From: Bacteroidales bacterium
Lineage (GTDB): Bacteria; Bacteroidota; Bacteroidia; Bacteroidales; P3
DNA length: 56,127 nucleotides
Reading direction: 5' to 3'
Assembly: GCA_024400495.1 (NCBI GenBank)
Contig: JAKSMR010000017.1
Coordinates: 1 to 56,127 of the forward strand
Shown: positions 1 through 7,628 of the stretch, piece after piece
Layout of the letters: every line of letters starts with the position of its first letter
Position numbering within the stretch: position 1 is the stretch's first letter
The notes under the pieces: generated by a model
The model's input: the letters and a program-made list of their open reading frames with translations, nothing else
Databases searched by the model: none
What the model was told of the DNA's origin: nothing
Program-made: the position numbers and the translations under genes

Positions 1-210
1 GGGGGGGGGGGGGGGGGCGGGGGCGGGGGGGCGGGGGGGGGCGGCGGGACGGGCAGGCGGCCGGGAGGGGCGGCGGGTAGGGGGCGTGCGCCTTCCGGGG
101 ACGGGGAGATGGGGTGGGGGGTGGGGGTTTTTTTTACGTTAGGGGCTCTTTAGAATTCCCGCATCGGGGTGGGTTTTTTTTGTTTTACCCGCCCCCCCCC
201 CCCCCCCCCC
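1..210. other. G/C homopolymer contig end, probable artefact
   Basis: The first ~120 bases are almost pure G with scattered C, A and T, and a run of about 20 C follows near 190-210. No coding or regulatory structure is visible. Poly-G at a contig edge is typical of sequencer dark-cycle or homopolymer artefacts, so I would not trust this sequence. The open frames inside it are low-complexity Gly/Pro. Confidence 0.7.
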
Positions 211-256
211 GAAAGTTGGGCAAAAAAACTTTCGGACCCATAACATGTTTCATCCT

Positions 257-1024
257 CTATTTGTCGAGCATTACGTATTTCCCAAAATCGAAACTTTTGT
301 GTTCGTTATGGTTTACATAGCCTAATTGATTTGATAAGCATGTTGTTTTGCCGATGACTTTATCCACGTTGTAATGGGAGTGACCGAATATCCAAAAGTC
401 GATTCCGCTGTTCTCTATGTAAGCTTGTAACTCCACAGTGAAGGCTCCGTTGACAGGACTATCTGCAAACTTGGGACATTGCATTTGAAAAGATGGCACG
501 TGATGTGTGACAACAATTTTATATTTGGCTTGACTCTTGGTTGTGGTTTCCTTAATGAAATTTAGGCATCGTTTATGCTCACGGTTGAAGTCGGCAAAGG
601 TGAGCATTCCCCCGTTGAAGAGGATTCTTCGGAAGTCGCTGATGACTTGCTCCGTATAGTCGGCTTCTTTCAGAGGAATTTCTGACCACAATGTAGATAT
701 GATGAAGTCTGTCTCCTTGATTCGTACTACAGCATTGTAATAGCTATGCACATTGTGACGGATTTCCAGACTATAGCCATCTTCGAGTGTTGCGATGTCG
801 AAATACTTATAGAACTCATGGTTGCCCATGCAGCAGATGACCTGCTGGTAGTTCTCCGATGCCCAATCCCAGAACGGGTGCTTTGTGTAATTGTCATCGC
901 CAAGATAACCGATGTCACCGGCAAGAACGAGCACGTCACCAGTTACTTTGATAGGATTCTCCTTGAGATAACGCCAGTTGTCGGCAAACTCAAGATGAAG
1001 GTCGGATGCGTATTGGATTTTCAT
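257..1024 (-). CDS. Calcineurin-like metallophosphoesterase
   Basis: This 255-residue protein carries the metal-binding blocks of the calcineurin-like phosphoesterase fold in the right order: SDLHLEF at residues 7-13 (D-x-H), GDIG near 37, GNHEF near 67, HHVPS near 175, and FGHSHYN (GHxH) near 215. These would bind two metal ions and hydrolyse a phosphoester. The substrate is not evident. There is no signal peptide, so it is probably cytoplasmic. Its ATG overlaps the stop region of the upstream nucleotidyltransferase gene by 4 bp, which suggests translational coupling as the third gene of an operon. Family assignment is firm and biological role open. Confidence 0.85.
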   Translation of the reverse strand: MKIQYASDLHLEFADNWRYLKENPIKVTGDVLVLAGDIGYLGDDNYTKHPFWDWASENYQQVICCMGNHEFYKYFDIATLEDGYSLEIRHNVHSYYNAVVRIKETDFIISTLWSEIPLKEADYTEQVISDFRRILFNGGMLTFADFNREHKRCLNFIKETTTKSQAKYKIVVTHHVPSFQMQCPKFADSPVNGAFTVELQAYIENSGIDFWIFGHSHYNVDKVIGKTTCLSNQLGYVNHNEHKSFDFGKYVMLDK

Positions 1025-1803
1025 AAGTGTATAGTAAACAATTTATTGAGTTGATCTAATAATGCTTCAATGAAGTCTTCGTCACGTTCAAGTGATTGGG
1101 CTAAAGGAGAGGCAAGTTCCTCCCAATCATTTTTGATTGCTGAGACGAAGTCATTTATACATTCTACAATAGACGCTGGTGCAGATATGACTTCATCTGG
1201 AGATAACAGGACAACGTTCTTCAGTACGTCTGAACGATGTTTCTTGATGTCTTTTGTGTTGATGTGCATCCCTTTTGCCTTGTCGTGCATTAAGTTTAGA
1301 TAGGCACGAGCCTTCAAGGCTATAAGCGCAGCTGAGTCAGCATGACGAATGCCATCTGTAAGACGGCTATGCTTAATAGTGAAATGATAATAGTCATCGT
1401 CCAAAATGATTGCGCTCAGACTTGAAACTTTTTCTCCCACAGGCAGAGGCTCTATGACCAATCCTTTGGGTTCGCCCAAAATGTCTGGGTGACGTGAGAG
1501 CAACTCTATCATTTCTGGATAGCCAGTTTTGCCTCCTACGAATCGGTAGAGTTCGTATTTTGCATTTTCTTCCTTTGTATGGCATTTCTCTGGATGGTAG
1601 CCGGCTTCCCGAATGAATTGCCAGAATCGCTCACCATATTCAGGACTCATTTTTTCGACGATGACAATCATGTCAATGTCGTGTGTTGCGCGCGGCTTTA
1701 CGGCTGTGCCTGTCATTGTGATGTCACACGCTGTGCCACCGATGATTACATAGTTGTCCGAGTATGCCTCGAATGCTTCCTTGAATTTATCTAATCCTTC
1801 CAT
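1021..1803 (-). CDS. AbiEii-like nucleotidyltransferase (putative toxin)
   Basis: This is a 260-residue protein with a nucleotidyltransferase signature: IIGGTACDI near residue 20 and an HDIDMIV stretch near residue 41 (hxDxDhh metal-binding carboxylates). Together with the paired upstream gene this resembles AbiEii/type IV toxin-antitoxin nucleotidyltransferases, which in characterised families modify tRNA or proteins. Acid-rich and helical regions follow. It overlaps the upstream gene by 13 bp and the metallophosphoesterase by 4 bp, so the three genes form one transcription unit. Toxin function is inferred from family and pairing; a housekeeping nucleotidyltransferase is possible. Confidence 0.65.
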   Translation of the reverse strand: MEGLDKFKEAFEAYSDNYVIIGGTACDITMTGTAVKPRATHDIDMIVIVEKMSPEYGERFWQFIREAGYHPEKCHTKEENAKYELYRFVGGKTGYPEMIELLSRHPDILGEPKGLVIEPLPVGEKVSSLSAIILDDDYYHFTIKHSRLTDGIRHADSAALIALKARAYLNLMHDKAKGMHINTKDIKKHRSDVLKNVVLLSPDEVISAPASIVECINDFVSAIKNDWEELASPLAQSLERDEDFIEALLDQLNKLFTIHL

Positions 1804-2753
1804 TCTATTTCATTTATTACTCTTAATACTTCGCCTTCAACTCGGGCATCATGGTCTTCGCGCAAACTAATTACAAGAGATAACTTATCTACCCATTCTT
1901 TGGTTGATCCTATGGGTGATACCACAGGATATTTCCATACCTCAATCATAATCTTGCCGTCAAACTCATTCATGTTGAACAAGGACTTAGTGTCTCTCAG
2001 CTTTTGCAATTCTTTCTTGCTCATCATTATCATCCTATTGTCATCAGGATTCAGCCAACTATAATGAGACAGGGCGTTGATGCTGCAATTTGTATATTGG
2101 ACATTAGAGTTTAAAGAATCGCAATATAATCTTTTTTCAACAGGATTCGCCAGATAATCTTTGGCTTTATCCCAAAGTTCGCGACCTTTGGCAAGGAAGT
2201 GGACAACCTTACTTTTCGGACCATTGGGAATCTTCTTACATAAGTTTAAGTCTTCCATGCAGGTGAGTCCTAAGGTGATGCTCTCATACGAATAGGGTAG
2301 TTTGTTAGTCAACTCTCTGGCTGATAGGCCTTCAAGACTCTCTACCTGTAGATGATATAGCAGAGTGTATTGTGCCACAAGTGACAGCCGTTTCGCAGGT
2401 CGAGTCTTGCGCATTCTCTCGTTGGCTACTAAGGTTGGCAGAAAGGCGAATTTGTCACCCATAACAAAGTAAACATTCTTGTCGATGAGTCTTTGCCGTT
2501 CGTAGAAAGGTCCTGAAGACAGGACAAAAACAACAGGCAATCCGAATATCGTCTGCATTCGTTCTGCTGTGATTGAACATTCGCGGGGCGTTGGGTTCTT
2601 CTTCTTTGGCTCTATGAAAAGCAAATTCATTCCATGGAATTCTCCGTCATAAAAGGTGAATGTCAATGATTCTCCGATATTTATACCCTTCAACTGCGCT
2701 TTGGTACGTTGCAGAAGGGAAATTTTTCTTCCTAATATGCTCAGTTCTTTCAT
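1791..2753 (-). CDS. Winged-helix protein, putative antitoxin partner of the nucleotidyltransferase
   Basis: This 320-residue soluble protein is first in the minus-strand operon. Residues ~130-190 look like a winged helix-turn-helix (a helix-rich stretch with LSARELTNKL, then SYESITLGLTCMEDL), the usual DNA-binding part of AbiEi-like antitoxins. The C-terminal half has no motif I recognise. The 13-bp overlap with the nucleotidyltransferase gene argues that the two products act as a pair, possibly with this protein as autoregulator. The -7 box TATTTTTG at 2797-2804 (minus strand) lies about 44 bp upstream of its ATG. Function is inferred from context. Confidence 0.55.
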   Translation of the reverse strand: MKELSILGRKISLLQRTKAQLKGINIGESLTFTFYDGEFHGMNLLFIEPKKKNPTPRECSITAERMQTIFGLPVVFVLSSGPFYERQRLIDKNVYFVMGDKFAFLPTLVANERMRKTRPAKRLSLVAQYTLLYHLQVESLEGLSARELTNKLPYSYESITLGLTCMEDLNLCKKIPNGPKSKVVHFLAKGRELWDKAKDYLANPVEKRLYCDSLNSNVQYTNCSINALSHYSWLNPDDNRMIMMSKKELQKLRDTKSLFNMNEFDGKIMIEVWKYPVVSPIGSTKEWVDKLSLVISLREDHDARVEGEVLRVINEIEWKD

Positions 2754-2796
2754 TTGAATTACTATTGCATTATTTTAATATAATATTAAAACGATG

Positions 2797-2804
2797 CAAA
2801 AATA
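2797..2804 (-). promoter_or_regulatory. Bacteroidota -7 promoter box for the NTase operon
   Basis: On the minus strand this reads TATTTTTG, matching the Bacteroidota -7 consensus TAnnTTTG, and it lies in AT-rich DNA 44 bp upstream of the first gene of the operon. The -33 element is not clear. Confidence 0.45.
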
Positions 2805-2920
2805 ATAAAATAAATCCAATAATCTATTGAAAACTACCTTTTTTGTTGCTTGAATGATGTGAATGTTCTTTTGCTTGGAATGAATAGGAATACAAAGGGA
2901 GATGTCGGTTGGTAGAAAAA

Positions 2921-2950
2921 AGCACGGGAATCTTCACAGACTCCCGTGCT
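2921..2950. terminator. Bidirectional terminator hairpin
   Basis: AGCACGGGA (2921-2929) pairs with TCCCGTGCT (2942-2950) over 9 bp around a 12-nt loop. T-rich tails follow on the plus strand (TTTATATTTT), and on the minus strand the stem is followed by six Ts, so it could work in either direction. Confidence 0.55.
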
Positions 2951-3303
2951 TTATATTTTCACTTAAAAACCTTAACTATGAAAAATCTACCTATTGTGTT
3001 TGCATTGCTAAACTACGTTGTTTTGTTGGGAAATGCAATTGACATTCATCACTACTTTCTTGGTCGATTTGTAAGTTGTTTAATATCAGATGTTTTTGAT
3101 CTCCGGTCGGACAGTTGATAATAGAGTTATTGATAATTGACAAGGATTGTAAACGAGTGCTCCTTGTTGCAAAATGAAATGGATAATGTAGAAAGAGGAA
3201 AAATGGGTGAAATCGAGTTTTACTCATCAGCAAAAAAGCTCATTTCATCGGGATTTTTGCTGTTACAAAGAAAAATATTCGTCTTTTTGGGGGGCAGCGG
3301 TAG
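2951..3303. other. Intergenic region without a supported gene
   Basis: An open frame begins at 2978 on the plus strand (46 codons to 3118, starting MKNLPIVF). It has no recognisable domain and no clear promoter. The rest is AT-rich with only short overlapping frames. I see no RNA gene or repeat here; the 46-codon frame could be a short peptide or a relic. Confidence 0.4.
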
Positions 3304-3519
3304 TCAAATATACAAGGCAAAAAAAGAAACACAAGGGGAATCGTTGTCGAATCTTGCCTTGTGCTTCTCTTTTCTGCTGTACGTGTTAGCCGATTTGTGG
3401 ACAGAATGTTTACTGTGAAACCCGGGGCCCAATAGAGCCATTTCTGCATCGCGGTTTCCTTTTCGCATGGCTTTTACCACATCCTCGAAACCATCTTTGT
3501 GTTTCAATCTTTTTTTCAT
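3304..3519 (-). CDS. Small basic Bacteroidales protein
   Basis: This 71-codon frame begins with a lysine/arginine-rich, helical sequence (KKRLKHKDGFEDVVKAMRK) and continues with charged, glycine-containing sequence to about residue 60. It resembles small conserved hypothetical proteins I associate with Bacteroidales, but I know no function. The last codons run through a hairpin with a T-tract (3318-3367), so the 3' end of the message and the terminator overlap. The final ~11 residues differ in character from the rest and may be poorly conserved. Confidence 0.55.
   Translation of the reverse strand: MKKRLKHKDGFEDVVKAMRKGNRDAEMALLGPGFHSKHSVHKSANTYSRKEKHKARFDNDSPCVSFFALYI
3318..3367 (-). terminator. 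Terminator overlapping the end of the small basic gene
   Basis: CACAAGG (3330-3336) pairs with CCTTGTG (3357-3363), extended by GAA/TTC with a bulge. On the minus strand the stem is followed by TTTCTTTTTTT, a good intrinsic terminator for the gene starting at 3519. Confidence 0.6.
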
Positions 3520-3711
3520 ATTCGTTGTTTTAAAAGTTTTAAAATGACTTCTGAAATTTACTTTGCAGGGATTTTGAAGAATTGGTCAGGTAAATCAAAA
3601 ACACGCAAAAGAAATCAGTGTAGCCTAAATAATGGAGGAATTTAAATCCCTTGAAATAGGTTTACTGTGCAAAAATAGGAATATATTGGGTAGAATCTTG
3701 TTCTTTCGGAT

Positions 3712-3719
3712 TATTTTTG
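3712..3719 (+). promoter_or_regulatory. Promoter of the GSCFA gene
   Basis: TATTTTTG at 3712-3719 matches TAnnTTTG, with TTGG at 3686-3689 about 22 bp upstream as the -33 element. Predicted transcription starts about 20 bp before the ATG at 3746, which supports that start over the longer frame opening at 3632. Confidence 0.55.
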
Positions 3720-3745
3720 CAAGGTTTAACAAAAAAGTTAGATGT

Positions 3746-4732
3746 ATGCAGTTTCGAACCGAAGTCAAAATAACATCCTTGGGCAGGAAAATATCCTATC
3801 GTGATTCCCTTTTTTTGATGGGGTCTTGTTTTGTTGAGAATATAGGCCGACGATTGGAAAGCTTGAAATTCAATGTGCAAACCAATCCCTTCGGTGTGTT
3901 GTTTAATCCGGAATCGATTCGTCTTGCGCTCTTGCGAATGTTGGAAGGGCGAGCGTTTGAATTGTCGGAACTTTTCGAGTCGGAGGGCGTTTGGAATACT
4001 TTTTCCTTGCACAGTGAATTTGCCTCGTTATCGTCCGGCGAGTTTTTAAAGAGAGCCAACGATGCGTTGCATGAAGGGGGAGCATCTCTTCGTTCTGCCC
4101 ATCGGCTTTTCGTGACGTGGGGAACGGCGTGGATTTATCGGCACGTTGATGGCTCGGTGGTGGCCAACTGTCACAAACAGCCGGCTTCGTTGTTTACTCG
4201 TGAGCGTATGTCGGTTGAGGCTATTGTTGAGTCTTATTCATCCCTTTTCCAACGTTTATGGGAAGAAAATGAGGCGCTGGACATTGTGTTGACTGTAAGT
4301 CCGATACGGCATTGGAAAGATGGCGCAAATGGCAATCAGTTGAGCAAGTCGGTCTTGTTGTTGGCAGCCGACGAGTTGGTGCGTCGCTATCCTGATAAGG
4401 TTGCCTATTTCCCTTCCTATGAGATCATGATGGATGATTTGCGCGACTATCGATTCTATGCGTCGGATATGCTCCATCCGAGCGAACAGGCGGTACAATA
4501 CATCTGGGAGCGTTTTTCGGAGAGTTATTTCACGGAAGATACGCAAGCCTTGATGGCAGACGTGGAGCGTATTGTGCAGGCGGGGTGTCATCGCCCGTTT
4601 AATCCGGATTCGGTTCCTCATCAACGTTTTGTTGCAAAAACCATGGCAACGATTGAACTCTTGGAGAAAGAACATCCTTTTTTGGATTTTTATACGGAAA
4701 AGCGGGCCTTGATGCAAAATAGTACCGACTAA
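3746..4732 (+). CDS. GSCFA-domain protein (SGNH-like hydrolase)
   Basis: This 328-residue protein is named for its family motif, seen as MGSCFVENIG near residue 24 (G-S-C-F). It continues with family-typical sequence such as NPFGVLFNP and ends with a DMLHPSEQAVQYIW block like the terminal Asp-x-x-His block of SGNH hydrolases. Members are thought to be esterases or acyl-handling enzymes, and the substrate here is unknown. The frame is open from 3632, but the promoter at 3712 and family length favour the ATG at 3746. It lies directly upstream of the SGNH/MBOAT operon, consistent with a role in surface glycan acylation. Confidence 0.85.
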   Translation: MQFRTEVKITSLGRKISYRDSLFLMGSCFVENIGRRLESLKFNVQTNPFGVLFNPESIRLALLRMLEGRAFELSELFESEGVWNTFSLHSEFASLSSGEFLKRANDALHEGGASLRSAHRLFVTWGTAWIYRHVDGSVVANCHKQPASLFTRERMSVEAIVESYSSLFQRLWEENEALDIVLTVSPIRHWKDGANGNQLSKSVLLLAADELVRRYPDKVAYFPSYEIMMDDLRDYRFYASDMLHPSEQAVQYIWERFSESYFTEDTQALMADVERIVQAGCHRPFNPDSVPHQRFVAKTMATIELLEKEHPFLDFYTEKRALMQNSTD

Positions 4733-4823
4733 AGGGTATGTTTTCGCAAAAAATGGGGAGTGTGGCACGAAAATTGTCTAATTATTGATTACATTTGTCT
4801 GATATAAAAAAATAAGGGTTGAT

Positions 4824-6383
4824 TTGAAAAAGGATTGGCCCAATAAAAACAAGCAAGGAATGAAAGCAAGTCAGATTTTAGGCTTTATTTTTTCAATCAT
4901 ATTAGTTTTGGCTGGGTTGTGCCAAGTATATCCGAAAGATGGTGTTACTGTATTCGACAAGAAGTTTCTCTTCCCCGACTTGGAGGAGGCTTTGTCGCAT
5001 AAGTCCGCCGATAGAGTGAGTGCGGCCGAAGAGTTGAAACGAGTGGAGGAGAGTATGGCATTGTTTGTCCAAGACTCTTTGGCGCAGGTAGCCAAGGCTG
5101 ATTCGTTGGCGCTGGTCGATACAATCCGCACTTATGCGAAGTTTTTTAGAGAGCACCCGTCTCGCTTCCATTTGCCGAATGGTGAGCCCAACGGCCTTTT
5201 CTCATTCTTTCAGGCGATTGAAAAGTGCAAGTCTAAGAAAGAGGTGGTGCATATTTTGCACTATGGCGATTCGCAGATTGAGGGCGACCGAATTTCGGGC
5301 TATATCCGTCAAAGTTTCCAAGAGAAGTTTGGTGGTTACGGACCGGGTTTGCTTCCAGCCATTCAGCCCATCCCTTCAACGGCTATCAGCCAAATGTGTT
5401 CGGATAGTTTGCCTCGTTTCTTGATTTCAGGAACTTTGAGGCAAAAGGCGGAGCACAATCGCTACGGAGCATTGGGACAAGTAGCCGAGTTGGACGGAAT
5501 GTGTACCATTACAGTTATGGCCCGCCAGATGAAAAACACGTTTTCACGCACAAAGAAATTCTCTAACATCAAGTTGTTCGTAGGAAATAACAAGGGAGCT
5601 TTTCTGGCGACACTGGTGGCGAACGGCAAGGATAAGGAGAAGAATTACATTGGTGAGTCACAAAAGGGATTGAATGTCCTCTCTTGGAACTTGGATTCTA
5701 TGGTTTCGAAAGTCTCCATTCGTCTTTCGGGTAAGGCTGAGATTTATGGTATTTCGGTCGATGGAAAGTATGGTGTGGCCGTAGATAATATCCCGATGCG
5801 AGGAAGTTCGGGAACCTTCTTCTCAAGCATTGACAGGAATACGGTTCAGCCGATGTTGAAGGCTTTGAATGCGAAGTTGATTTTGATGGAGTACGGCGGA
5901 AACTCGGTGCCTTACCTCAATTCAGACAAGACCATCTCTGGGTATAAGACGACGATGGCCCAACAGTTGAAATACATGAAACGCATCTATCCTGACGCGC
6001 AATATATGCTTATCGGTCCGGCTGATATGTCAATGGTGGTAGATGGAAAGTTGCAGTCATATCCTCGTTTGGAGATGGTGATTGACAGTTTGAAGTCGGC
6101 TGCTCTGGACGGCGGCGCTATGTTCTGGGATATGTATCAGGTGATGGGCGGAAAGAACTCCATGCAGAAATGGGTGGGTAATTCACCAGCGTGGGCGGCT
6201 CCTGACTACATCCACTTTACCCGCAAGGGCGCCGATAGGATTTCGGAGATATTTGTCGAGACGATGGTGAATTATTACGATTACTATCGTTTCTTGCAGA
6301 GACACGAAGATAAGCGTCAGTATATAGAGAATTTGATGAAAACGGTTGAATTGAAAGCAGTTGAAGAGACTAAGGAAGAGTGA
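4824..6383 (+). CDS. SGNH/GDSL-type periplasmic protein 1 of the MBOAT operon
   Basis: A 519-residue protein with one N-terminal membrane anchor or signal segment (GFIFSIILVLAGLCQVY), then a charged helical linker, then an SGNH-hydrolase domain. Block I is LHYGDSQIEGDRIS near residue 149; block III-like sequence is LMEYGGNSVPYL; the final block DYIHFTRKGADRISEIF carries the Asp-x-x-His pair. Proteins of this type accompany MBOAT acyltransferases and act on extracytoplasmic glycans. The frame opens at TTG 4824; an ATG at 4860 (MKASQILGF) is an equally plausible start. Its stop overlaps the next start (TGATG). Confidence 0.8.
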   Translation: MKKDWPNKNKQGMKASQILGFIFSIILVLAGLCQVYPKDGVTVFDKKFLFPDLEEALSHKSADRVSAAEELKRVEESMALFVQDSLAQVAKADSLALVDTIRTYAKFFREHPSRFHLPNGEPNGLFSFFQAIEKCKSKKEVVHILHYGDSQIEGDRISGYIRQSFQEKFGGYGPGLLPAIQPIPSTAISQMCSDSLPRFLISGTLRQKAEHNRYGALGQVAELDGMCTITVMARQMKNTFSRTKKFSNIKLFVGNNKGAFLATLVANGKDKEKNYIGESQKGLNVLSWNLDSMVSKVSIRLSGKAEIYGISVDGKYGVAVDNIPMRGSSGTFFSSIDRNTVQPMLKALNAKLILMEYGGNSVPYLNSDKTISGYKTTMAQQLKYMKRIYPDAQYMLIGPADMSMVVDGKLQSYPRLEMVIDSLKSAALDGGAMFWDMYQVMGGKNSMQKWVGNSPAWAAPDYIHFTRKGADRISEIFVETMVNYYDYYRFLQRHEDKRQYIENLMKTVELKAVEETKEE

Positions 6384-7624
6384 TGAGGAGGTTAATTGCG
6401 GTAATTGCACTTTGCTGTTGCTTTTTGGGCGTTGTGGCTCAAGGTTTTTTGAAGCCTCTCGATGAATATCCATTCATCAATTATGAGGCAAATCGTATAT
6501 TGGTTCCCGGCAAGGATTCGAGTCGTCTGCATCTTTTTTATGAGAAGTTGGATTCGATTGTGCTTTGTCGTAAGTCGAAGGTCAATGTGTTGCATATCGG
6601 CGGCTCGCACGTGCAGGCTGACTTCTTCTCGAACCAGGTGCGTCTGAATATGGACTCTTTAAATTTGGACATGAAAACCTCGCGTGGCGTGATTTTCCCA
6701 TTCTCGGTGGCGAAGACCAATAACCCGACCAATTATAAGGTAAAATATAAAGGACAATGGAAGCATGCGAGAAATGTCTCCCGTAAACTGGATATGCGTT
6801 TAGGCATGACGGGAATAGCCGTGACGACCAAGGACTCTATTGCCGAGATTAGCGTTTTTTTGAATCCTACCGATTCGACAAAGCGTTGGCAGTTCGACCA
6901 GTTGCGTCTTTTGGGATATGCTGAAGAAGGTCATGTGGTGCCTCGTCTGAAGTTGGATTCCGTTCATTTCTTGGATGGTGTTTACGACAGCCTTTCTTCT
7001 TCCTATCTTTATGATATGCCAGAACCGACAGATTCTTTTACCGTTGTTTTCCAACAGCAGGATTCGCTCTTTCATTCGTTTACGGTCAATGGCTTTTTGC
7101 CTATGAACGAGGAAGATGGCATAGTCTATCACTCGATAGGCGTGAACGGTGCCTCGGTGCCTTCCTACTTGCGTTGTGAGGATTTTGAGCGCGACTTGAA
7201 CTTGATCAAGCCCGATCTGGTGATCTTTGGAATCGGTATCAATGATGCGTCTGGAAAGAATTTCTCTGATTCTATGTTTGTCTCCAACTATGGACGACTG
7301 ATAGAGCATATTGAAGCGATATCACCTAATTGCGCGTTCATATTTGTGACGAACAATGACTCCTACCGTCGTATCCGCCGCGGTCGTTATCAAGTGAACA
7401 GGAACGGACTAAAGGCGAGGGCGGCCTTCTATAGATTGGCGGAGAAACACAAAGGTGGCGTGTGGGATTTGTTTGAAATTATGGGAGGACTTCAGTCTAT
7501 GGCAAAGTGGGAGAGAGCCTCTTTGGCCAAGAAAGATAAGATTCATTTTACTAAAGATGGATATGCGTTGGTGGGCGATATGTTCTACAACGCATTGATA
7601 AACTCGTACTTAAGAAAAGATTAG
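6383..7624 (+). CDS. SGNH/GDSL-type exported protein 2 of the MBOAT operon
   Basis: This 413-residue protein starts at the ATG overlapping the previous TGA and has a clear signal peptide (RRLIAVIALCCCFLGVVAQG). SGNH blocks are visible: VLHIGGSHVQAD near residue 69 (Ser in G-G-S), FGIGINDAS near residue 283 (G-x-N-D), and KIHFTKDGYALVGDMF near the C terminus (H of block V). It appears paralogous in layout to the preceding protein. The pair probably works with the MBOAT protein in transferring acetyl groups to an exported polysaccharide, as in alginate or cellulose acetylation systems; substrate is not deducible. Confidence 0.8.
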   Translation: MRRLIAVIALCCCFLGVVAQGFLKPLDEYPFINYEANRILVPGKDSSRLHLFYEKLDSIVLCRKSKVNVLHIGGSHVQADFFSNQVRLNMDSLNLDMKTSRGVIFPFSVAKTNNPTNYKVKYKGQWKHARNVSRKLDMRLGMTGIAVTTKDSIAEISVFLNPTDSTKRWQFDQLRLLGYAEEGHVVPRLKLDSVHFLDGVYDSLSSSYLYDMPEPTDSFTVVFQQQDSLFHSFTVNGFLPMNEEDGIVYHSIGVNGASVPSYLRCEDFERDLNLIKPDLVIFGIGINDASGKNFSDSMFVSNYGRLIEHIEAISPNCAFIFVTNNDSYRRIRRGRYQVNRNGLKARAAFYRLAEKHKGGVWDLFEIMGGLQSMAKWERASLAKKDKIHFTKDGYALVGDMFYNALINSYLRKD

Positions 7625-7628
7625 GATT

